From Hysterangium stoloniferum (taxonomy: Eukaryota; Basidiomycota; Agaricomycetes; Hysterangiales; Hysterangiaceae), in NCBI GenBank assembly GCA_015178975.1, contig WHVD01000046.1, positions 496,001 through 560,000 of the forward strand: a DNA stretch of 64,000 bases, given 5' to 3'. A program made the position numbers and the translations under genes. The notes under the pieces are model-generated. The model was not told the origin of the DNA. It did no database searches and saw only the letters and a program-made list of their open reading frames with translations. Below are positions 55,580 through 64,000 of the stretch, one piece after another. The number at the start of each line of letters is the position of its first letter. The first letter of the stretch is position 1.

Positions 55580-58500
55580 ATGATTACCCTGGACAAAATT
55601 AAGAATTATGAAATAAGCACTGGGAGTGCTTACCAAGTTTTTCCGAAGTTACGCAAAGACAATTATTTTACTTGGAGTGCGAGTATGAAAACCGTGCTGG
55701 AGTCTTTGAATCAATGGAAGGTCATAACTGGAGAACTGGTGGATCCTATACGTGTAGACGCGAAGGTTCCGACAATGGAGGAACTTGAGATTGAAGAGGC
55801 CTGGGAACTTTGAAAGAAAAGGGCCTACAGCGAGATAATGCTCCACTTTGAAGACGACTTACGGAATGCGATTGGCCAATAGTCGTGCGACGCTACTTTC
55901 CGAACTTGTTCGTATGTGTTACGACAGGACAGGAATTATCAAATATAAATCCCAAATGGACTCCATCAGACTTAAATTGTTGGAGTCTGGTCATGCCATC
56001 ATGAATGCTGACTACCTCAGCCTATTAATGAGTACGCTACCTGAGGATTTCGATATAATGTCAACAACAATCGATTATGACGTTGATACTGTCGAAGAAG
56101 TAGTCAATAAACTGCATCAAGTTGAGATTCGAAAGGAAATACGTCCAGGCTATGGCGAAGGTTCTGCATTTCATGCCCAGAGAGGCGAAGGTTCCACGTT
56201 TTTCCCCCAGAGGGGAATCAGTACACAGCATGGAGTGTATCGTAATAGGCTTGTGGTCGTGCCACCATTCCGCGAGGAACACAGATTAGGAGGAGTACTC
56301 CACAGTCTGGTTGTTTTGAATGTGGGGATTTGTCGCATTGGGCAAGCAATTGTCCTAAAAGAAAACAAAGATATGCTCAGCAATCTGAAAATTGGAAGAA
56401 CCAAAATAGAAGTAACGACTCATCTGGAAATACGCCATCTCCCTCAGTTGCAAGTAGGGGAATGTTTACCGCCATCGAATCCACATTTTTCTTGAGCAAG
56501 GAGAGTGTGCCACATAAATATTTCCTGGATTCCGCAGCATCAGGCCATTATGTGCCAAGTATGTGTGACTTACATGATTTCATGGCATATAAAAATCTGA
56601 AGAAAATCCAAACGGTGAATGGTGCTTATATTCATGCCAGAGGTATTGGAACATTGCGTTTCAAGGTTACAGAACATGGTCCAGAGTTTATAGGTGAAAT
56701 TCCCAACGTCAAATGGACTCCAGAAGTTAAGGTGTGACTCCTTAATCCTGCACAGTTTTTTAAGAATGGATATTGCGTTATGTTGAGCAAAACAGGTTCT
56801 ACAATTGTCGATTCGTCAGGCCGTACACTCATTGAGGCGAATGAGAGGGGTAATGTATACCCTTTCCAGCTGGATATGATCTCCGTGTCACCGCCAGTAT
56901 GTGAATATACAAATCTATCAGACGATGAATTACAAAATAGGTTGGAAGACGTACCTATGATGTTTTCTGTGAATTCAACATGTGATATTATGAAATGGCA
57001 TCAGCGTTTGGGGCATTTGAGCACGAATGCTATTCGGAATCTAGCGTGACATTTTGCGACCAGAATGGAAATCGAAGAAATTCAAGGCTTCGAAGCTGAC
57101 TGCATTGCATGTATTGAAGGTAAACAGTGCAGAAATCCATTTAAAACTGGATGTACCAGAGCGATGAAGTTGGGAAAATTACTCCATATGGATCTTGCCG
57201 GACCTATGGAAATGATAAGTTTCGATAAAAAGTGTTATTTCATTATCGTTGTTGACGACTTCTCCCATGCTGTATGGGTTGAAACACTAGCAAGCAAGCT
57301 GGAAGTGGTGCGCAAAATAAAGGAATATATAACTCAACTGGAGATGTTATTCAATACAAGGGTCCAAGGAGTTATGATGGATAACGGAACCGAGCTAATA
57401 ATTTGGAATTTAGAAGTTATCTGTTATCGAAAGGTATAGCTTTATTTACCTCGGTGCCATATACGCTGCAGCAAAATGGTGTTGCAGAAAGAGGTATACG
57501 CACCATTACTGAAGGGGCAAGAACAATGTTATATGCGACGAAAATAGCAGAAGGCGCACGAAACTTACTTTATGCATCAAAACTCCCTAAATTCGTGTGG
57601 TCTATCGCAGTCAAAACAATGGCATATTTGAGGAATCATAGTCCATCGTGTGCAAACAATGGACATACACCTATCGAAAGGATAACGGGAGAGAAGCCGG
57701 ATTTAGCACATTTGCGGATCTTTGGAAGTCCAGTTAGCGTGGCAGTTCCTAAACAAAGACGTCAGAAGTGGGACTCACGTTCGAAGATGGGTTATATGGT
57801 TGGGTATGAACCGTATTCATCTGGATATTTAGTGTGGTTCCCTGGAACGAGGAGGATCGAAAAGGTACGTGATGCAATATTCCATGAAGATGCGATGACA
57901 TTGCCATCACCGGTGCCTTATGGAGATGAAGGTCAATTTAGGAATATAAATAGCGTACCTCCAATGCAACCCGAGAAAGAGCCTCAGCCTAGACTCACGA
58001 TCTGTATCCCACCTCGTCCTTGACCTATTGAAGAAAAAGAGGAGACTACGATGAGAGAAGAGTCCCAATTAGTGTCAAGTGTACCTGACTATCCTCGTGG
58101 AATAACAAGATCTGGCAAAGGGCGGGAAGGAATTCGAAGTTTATTGTCAGTTGAAGAAAAAGAATTAGAAGATTCAAACGTACCGGTTGTTTTCTCGACA
58201 TTGGGCAATCCAACGATAGAGGAGGCATTGAATATGCCAGGAGATGAAGGATTAGCTTGGGAAGAAGCTAGGCAGGCAGAGTGGAAGAATATGGTAGAAC
58301 ATAATGTATTTGGCACACCTGAAGAACCGCCGCCAGGAACACGTGTTTTAAAAACCGGAACGGTGTTGTGGATTGTACAAGAATGGAGAACTAATAAAGA
58401 GGAAAGTACGAATCGTCGTAAAAGGATTTAGTCAAATTCCTGGATTACATTTTAACGAAACATATGCACCAGTCATGAAGTGGGAAACGTTCCAAATTTT

Positions 58501-59788
58501 ACTGGCACTGGGAGCAATAACAAATTCAGCAATACGTCAATTTGATGTTAAATCGGCATACTTACATGGGACGATGAAAGAAAAGGTTTGGGTTCAACAA
58601 CCAGAGGGGTTTGAAGAACCCAGAAAGGAAAATTTAGCATTACCGTTATTGAAGGCTCTATATGGAACAAAACAGGGAGGCAATGAGTGGAGAAAAACAC
58701 TGTATGATTTTATGGTTAAAGAACTCACCTGGTTCTGTTCCGATTTTGACAGTGCTACATTCTTCAAAATATGGGATGATGGAAGTTGGGCCGTAGTTGC
58801 ATTTTGGGAGGATGATGCAACTGCCATAGGTGATGAAAAATGGCTCCTAGATCTCGAAAAGGCATTCTGCGAACAATTTGGAATTTCGAGTGAAGGCGAG
58901 GCCCATTGGATATTAGGAACAAGTATCTGTTGAGATGCTGAATCGAAATCAGTATTCATATCACAAAAGGAATATATTGAAAATATAGTGAAGAAGTTCA
59001 ATGTACAAAATTCCAAGCCAATTCGAACTCCCATATTACTTGGAATTGATTTCACCTCTATTATTTGTCCAGATACTGAAGAAGAACGAAATGAAGTCGA
59101 AAAATTGCCCTATCGTGAACTTATCGGAAGTTTGATGTTCACAGCTACAGTATCACGTCCCAATATCGCATATTCTGTTAACAAACTATCTCAATATTCA
59201 TCAAATCCCGCGAGAATGCATTGGGACTTAGCTAAGCGCATCCTGCAATATTTATATACGACTTGCAATTTCGAGCTTCGATTGGGAGGACAAGCACTTT
59301 GTCTGCATGGATATTCGGATACTGATTTCACAGGAGATCAAGAGGATAGACGTTCAACAGGAGGATATGCGATTTTTTTAGGTTCAGGAACGGTATCTTG
59401 GTCTTTGAGGAAGCAATCAACAGTCACCTTTTCATCCACCGAAGCAGAATATATTGCACTTTCAGAAGCAGCTCGCAAAATTATGTGGACGCGTCATTTC
59501 CTCAAAGAACTTAATATAATATATGAGGAACTGACGGCAATTTTTGAAGATAATCAAGGCACTATCGCATTTGCTCAAAACCAATGCGCTTTGAGAAGGA
59601 TGAAACACATTGAAGTGAAATACCACTTCATTCGTCATTTGATTGAAAATGGCACTATTCAACTTATCTATCGATCGACTAAACAAATGACTGCAGATGT
59701 ATTGACGAAACCACTCTCCTCACCCATTCACTACCATCACGCAGGATGTTTAAGACTTACTTCTTCAAAACTCGAGGAGGAGTATTAG
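55580..59788 (+). pseudogene. Copia gag-pol polyprotein, decayed
   Basis: It starts MITLDKIKNYEISTGSAYQV. The zinc knuckle is CFECGDLSHWASNCPKRK (about 56310-56360) and the protease is KYFLDSAASGHYVPSM. The pre-integrase HHCC region is WHQRLGHLSTNAIRNL then C-x2-C. Integrase catalytic residues appear in LLHMDLAGP, GVMMDNGTEL and QQNGVAERGIRTITE. RT runs from KVRIVVKGFSQIPGLHFNET to LPLLKALYGTKQGGNEWRKT; the YVDD box is changed (AFWEDDATAIGDE). RNase H keeps DTDFTGDQEDRRSTGGYAIF and SSTEAEYIALSEAARKIMW. There are about eight stops or frameshifts (for example 55811, 56735, 57047, 57400-57440, 58021, 58430, 58931). The reading survives well enough to assign every domain. Confidence 0.93.
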
Positions 59789-60070
59789 GTATAACGAGTA
59801 TTGCAGAAGTAAGCACACGTATGAAAAAGGTGAGACAAAATGTCTCGAAAAGATGCAATGCATCATATGTTCAATCTCCTCTCGAATGTACTCTTATATA
59901 CACGTAGTATAGCTAGGGAATCTCTCAGCAAATGTTTATTCGCTGAGAGTAAGTGATATGTGTATTGACTTCTCACGAAACAAAACTTATCTATGTATAT
60001 AGTACTTAAACGTCTTTAGGTATTGTATAATATAGTGAAGTTTATTCGCTGAGATACTTAAACGTCTTTA
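59783..60070 (+). repeat. Copia 3' LTR
   Basis: 288 bp, TATTAGGTATAAC to AAACGTCTTTA, following the purine tract. It is paired with the 5' LTR. Confidence 0.88.
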
Positions 60071-60075
60071 TGACC

Positions 60076-62154
60076 AGGGTCCATGGGATTGTCAAGGTGT
60101 GCTTTGGTTATTGGATCTAGTAGAATTGCCAATAGAATATGTAGTTTCTCAATGTCCATAATGATAATTCCATGGATGATGAGGTGGATGAGAAAAGTCA
60201 CATGGACTGATGTGGTAAGTGGCTGATTCATGAAAATGGGTTTCAAGTTGTGCAGGTTTACCGTGGCATAGTCATTGCTCCCCTCTTTTGGATAGATGTC
60301 CCATCATCTAGTTAAAGTGTCAGGTTTGCCACCAAGGTGACCGGGTCAAAAACAAATAATCATATGAAAGGCTGATAGGTATTCAGACCAATGGGCTTGC
60401 TGGCAGGTCAAAAGTTCAGTAGTCAAAAAATATTCCAGGTTCTTGTGATCTGTTACAATGTCAATCAGAATTCCTGAGCCCTCAAAATAGTGTCACCACA
60501 ATTTGAAAGCTGCAAAACTTGCTAGGAGTTCCTTGTCATGGACATCATAATTGAGCTCTGGTCCAGTGAAAGTCCAGGACAGAAAGGCCACAGGGTGGAC
60601 TTCTCCATTGGAGTTCCTGGATAGACAGAATGGCTCCAAGTGCATAGTCCAAGGCATCCATCTCAACAATGAGCAGAAAGTCCAGTTTCCAATGCAAAAG
60701 GATTGGAGCTGATGAAAAAGAATTTTTTAAAAGATTGAAAGCTTTTTGACACTTATCATCAAAATTCCATGGGGTCCCCTTACATGTAAGACAAGTAAGG
60801 GGGACCGTGACTTCAGAGTATCCATGGATAAACCATCAGTAAAAATTGGCAAAGCCAAGGAAAGACTGTATATCTTTGACTTTCCTGGGTTCTGGCCAAT
60901 CTTTGATGACTTGTACTTTGGCTTCATCCATGCAGAGTCTGTCAGGTCCCATTATGAAACCTAGATACTCCATGGAGTCCATGTCAAAAGTACATTTTTT
61001 ACCATTTGCGAATAGACCATGTTGTCTGAGTCTCTGCAGAACTTTGCAGACTTGTTTGTCATGTACTGTGGGGTCCTCAGAGTAGATAAGGATGTCATCC
61101 AAGTAAACAATGATGCATACATCAAGCATGTCAGAGACAATATCATTTATAAAACATTGAAAAACAGATGGAGTATTGGTGAGCCCAAAGGGCATCACCA
61201 ACCACTCAAAGGCCCCATAATGGGTTCTGAAAGTGGTTTTCCACTCATCTCCTGCAGAGATCTGGACCAAGTAGTAGGCATGTTTAAGGTCTATCTTGGT
61301 ATAAATCTGGGCATTCCATGGAGCGTCAAGCAGGTCAGATATAAGTGGAAGTGGATATTTATCCTTTCATGTAACAGCATTGAGTCCTTTGAAATCAACA
61401 CATAGCCAAAGGGATCTGTCCTTTTTTTTAACAAACAAAACAAGTGCTCTGAAAGGAGACTTTGAGGGTCAGGTGAAACCTATGGACAAATGTTCATCCA
61501 GGAAATCCCAGATTGCAGAAAGTTCCATGGAGGACAGCTGGTAGATATGTCAAAGGGTGACTGTGTGCCTTCTTCGAGGTCAATTTGTAAGTCATAATCT
61601 CTGTGGGGTGGAAGCCAGTCAGCTTGACACTTACTGAAAACATCTGCAAAATCATAGTATTTCTCAGGGACACCTAGGTCAACAGATTGCTTAGATGCCG
61701 GAGTTGAAAAATGACTGGTTGCTTCACCAATTTTCAAATTGATAGTGAACACCTGGGATCCATCCTTTTTTGTAGCCCTAATAAACACTGCAGCATTAAT
61801 GAGAGAGGTAGACAGAGGTGCCATGGGTTTTGGGGAAGCCATGGGTGCCATAGGGATCACACAGGAACCAGATAGATAGGTCACAAGCTTGGGTGATAAC
61901 TGAATTACTTGTGCCATCAAAAAGTCAGAGTCCAACTGAATTTATCAGATAAGTTGACAACAGATTTTTTGTATGAATTTTGTGTCTGAAAAACAATGAG
62001 TTGAGCCAGAATCTATGAGTGCTGAAAAAATGAATTTTGGGATCATATTAGACATAAGTTTAATAAAAAATGAGTCAGAGTTCAAAAGAGCAGATGCATT
62101 AAGACAAGTAAACCCATGAATGCATGGAGAGGTAATGCAACCCCCAACCTGCAT
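60076..62154 (-). pseudogene. G4 pol: protease, RT, RNase H
   Basis: The protease is ALIDSGSTHCFSDTKFIQK (61945-62154), then a deletion or frameshift into a linker (VPEKYYDFADVFSKCQADWL, 61480-61935). RT has [20 protein letters not shown] and [19 protein letters not shown], ending [20 protein letters not shown] (60836-61270). RNase H and the start of the integrase N-terminal region continue to 60076 with several stops. It is close to G2 pol but CpG-poorer. Confidence 0.88.
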
Positions 62155-62249
62155 GGAGTCTGTGGGGTTGCTTACTCTTTTTTTGTGTCAGAAGCTGGTT
62201 TGTCCTTCAATGGGGATTCCATGGAGGAAGTCTTGGCTGTATGACCTTT

Positions 62250-63421
62250 TGCAGAGTTTGCTTTCACCAATGGACATTTTGGAACTCAATGACTGGGTTT
62301 TCTGCACAAGAGACAAAGGCTGTTGTCCATACACCACTGCCTTTCCTGTGGGGTAAGTTTGTCATTGGGTCTGAGCTTGCCTGTAAGGTTGGGTTTTCCA
62401 GTTTGCTTGCTGGATTGCTGACCTTTGTTGTTGTTGGAAGACTTTTTATCATTCTTCTGATCAGAATGCATGGAGTTTTGGTTGTTGGTAGATGGGGTGT
62501 TGTTGTTGGGCTTGTTGGCCATGGACTTGTTGACCTTGTCCATGGAGGTCTCACAGGCAACTTCCACACAACATTCCCAATAATGTGCATCCACATTTTG
62601 AGCCTTGAGGTGCATATGGGACAGTGTTTTTGGTTTGCCATCTTCTCCTTTTGAGACTTTGTCCTTAGGCTGGGATGGCAGACTGGCATAGAATTGGTGG
62701 CAGAGAGTGGGATTGCCCCACTGACAACAAGCTGCAAGATTATTGAATTGGACAATATAGTCCGTGATGCACTGGCTGTCCTTCATATGAAGTTTGGTAA
62801 GGCTGTTCTTGGCTTCTCTGGTTGGGTCATATGGACCAAAGTTTGTTTCTAGCTCCTCAACAAACACATTCCAATCTTCTAACCAGAGTGGCTCTTCCTT
62901 GGAAAGTCCACTAAAAGCTGGTTCAAACCATTTCAATGCAGATCCCGAGAGGTATGAGAGTGCATAATTGACTTTTCAGGAGTCTGTGGAGAATGCAGTG
63001 GATTGATCTCAGAAATTAAAGCAACATTGCATGGTGGAAAGTTTGCTGGGATTGGAACCCATGAAAGGTTCTGGAGTGTTGACTTTTGACCACAGAGGTT
63101 CTGGATCCTTCTTTTTCCTTCTCTGAGCATGTGATTCATCAATCTTTCTAAAGTGATTGCTAACAACTCAGAAGTGGGATCTGCAAGTGGTAGTCGATCA
63201 TTAGATGGGGAATTTTTGACACCTTTGCCCTTGTCGGGGGCCACAGACTCATCCTTGTGGTCAGATTCATCCAGGTTTTCTGGGACTTCTTCAATACAGG
63301 GTTTGTCCGTGGCATCTGGCTGGTTCATGAGTGTCTGGCTGGTATACAAAGTAAGTGGGGAATGAAGAGTCAAGGGTCCAGGTAATGATTCCTGTACAGG
63401 TGCTTTTCTTCTTGGTGGCAT
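62250..63421 (-). pseudogene. G4 gag
   Basis: The ATG at 63421 gives MPPRRKAPVQESLPGPLTLH, then the acidic DESVAPDKGKGVKNSPSNDR and PTSELLAITLERLMNHML. The gag domain continues in another frame (MKWFEPAFSGLSKEEPLWL; ITDYIVQFNNLAACCQWGNP, 62286-62936). An Asn/Lys-rich spacer and knuckle CLLCRKPSH follow. A frameshift near 62935 separates the halves. Confidence 0.85.
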
Positions 63422-63440
63422 ATTAACAATCTGTGAGTCT

Positions 63441-63452
63441 CAGTCAGAAAAT
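63441..63452 (-). other. Self-priming site of G4
   Basis: The - strand reads ATTTTCTGACTG, 2 nt after the 5' LTR. It is perfectly complementary over 12 nt to CAGTCAGAAAAT inside the LTR (63803-63814), about 32 nt below the TATA box. This matches the Tf1 arrangement. See also 49450-49460. Confidence 0.7.
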
Positions 63453-63454
63453 AC

Positions 63455-64000
63455 TGTTAAGATGCATGCAGGGCTTAGCAGAGGGTTTCTGGAGAAACCC
63501 ATGGGTATTCCAGTAGGACTTGGCTTCAGCTTATAAGCTGCACCCTCATGAGATCATGGCATCCAATTTCAAATAGGTGGATGGGAAACCCAGGGAGTCT
63601 GGGTGTAGTTGATAGGTCAGGGTTGATAGGTCAAAAGACTAGTTGGGGAGTCCATGGGCTCTGACAAGGTTGAGGGGTTGGGTGGTGATGGGTCAGAGGT
63701 CAAGCAATAGATCAGTCAGCTCTGACAAGGTAAATAGTGGTGTGTTTCAAAGAGAGGAATAGAGCAGAAATTATAGTGAGATTACTGGGGAGATCTAAGC
63801 TAATTTTCTGACTGGATTGTATGTACAACATCTGCCAGATTATATAGACTGTGGAATGTATGTTACATATACCAAATCCAGTAATAATGAGATCCTAAAC
63901 AAGTAATCATGAAACAAGACGAGTAAACACCAAACTAGGTATTAGGAATGGAATGGAATGGAGGCAGAGTCCAAAACATGACAGGTCATTTGACCATAAT
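63455..64000 (-). repeat. G4 5' LTR (family C), cut by the window end
   Basis: The + strand start is TGTTAAGATGCATGC. On the - strand it contains TATATAA (plus-strand 63840-63846), the predicted RNA start CAGTCAGAAAAT (63803-63814) and the shared motif at 63518. Confidence 0.88.

Larger units (their letters stand above)
55220..60070 (+). mobile_element. Complete Ty1/Copia element, TSD TGACT/TGACC
   Basis: This is a 4,851-bp element with LTRs at 55220-55512 and 59783-60070, inserted in G4. Flanks are TGACT (55215-55219) and TGACC (60071-60075), four of five matching. A purine tract (CGAGGAGGAG) precedes the 3' LTR. Domain order is gag, protease, integrase, RT, RNase H, the Copia order. Confidence 0.93.
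54691..64000 (-). mobile_element. Ty3/Gypsy G4 (partial), split by Copia
   Basis: This minus-strand element runs from its 5' LTR (63455 to beyond the window) through gag, protease, RT and RNase H (60071-63421). It then resumes beyond the Copia insertion (55220-60070) with integrase (54691-55214), where the family A LTR cuts it. It is close to G3 and related to G2. Confidence 0.88.

Noticed and set aside
1..64000. RIP (repeat-induced point mutation) as the cause of transposon decay
   Set aside because: The lesions I could classify are CpG-type (CGA to TGA; CCGAA to CCAAA), and repeats are not grossly AT-shifted as after RIP. I did not compute RIP indices, so this is a judgement by eye.

Overview
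The window comes from a filamentous basidiomycete, most likely a mushroom-forming Agaricomycete. The evidence is many spliceosomal introns of about 45-70 bp, a fungal NLR of hydrolase-NACHT-ankyrin type, chromodomain Ty3/Gypsy elements, and conserved host genes (Ima1, lipoyl synthase, Utp17/WDR75) that splice cleanly by eye with fungal GT-AG introns. The species cannot be named from sequence alone.

Layout. (1) 1-6719, + strand: most of a NOD-like receptor gene. Its 5' end lies outside the window. It has an alpha/beta-hydrolase domain, a NACHT domain with an intact P-loop, and an uninterrupted array of 38 near-identical 33-residue ankyrin repeats plus a partial 39th. (2) 7203-28916: nested transposon debris. 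It holds a broken Gypsy copy (here G2b), a second large Gypsy lineage (G1) split by two solo LTRs and a minisatellite, a gag-only fragment (G3) with its LTR, Tc1/mariner remains, and a probable HMG-box fragment. (3) 29.2-40.3 kb: a CpG-rich island of host genes: ima1 (-), lipoyl synthase (+), UTP17/WDR75 (+) and a membrane-anchored heparinase II/III-like protein (+). (4) 40839-50207: a complete Gypsy insertion (G2, - strand) with two LTRs and a TATAG target duplication. A Tc1/mariner copy is nested in its pol. (5) 50.2-64 kb: degenerate LTRs, an RNase H fragment, another Gypsy copy (G4, - strand, leaving the window at the right) and a complete but decayed Copia element inserted into G4.

Three observations matter most. 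First, the Gypsy elements appear to self-prime: the sequence 2 nt after the 5' LTR is perfectly complementary to the predicted RNA 5' end inside the same LTR. This holds in two families with different sequences, so the two halves covary. Second, the G2-type Gypsy elements carry an extra intron-containing ORF on the opposite strand between pol and the 3' LTR. It encodes a Gal4-like Zn(II)2Cys6 motif and a coiled coil, and its intron positions are conserved between two copies. Third, the ankyrin array of the NLR is highly homogenised, with variation confined to a few surface positions and almost no CpG.

Most Gypsy and Copia coding regions are inactivated by stops, frameshifts and lost catalytic residues. 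Several lesions look like CpG to TpG/CpA decay. The host genes show no such damage. All exon boundaries given were read by eye from splice signals and reading frame.
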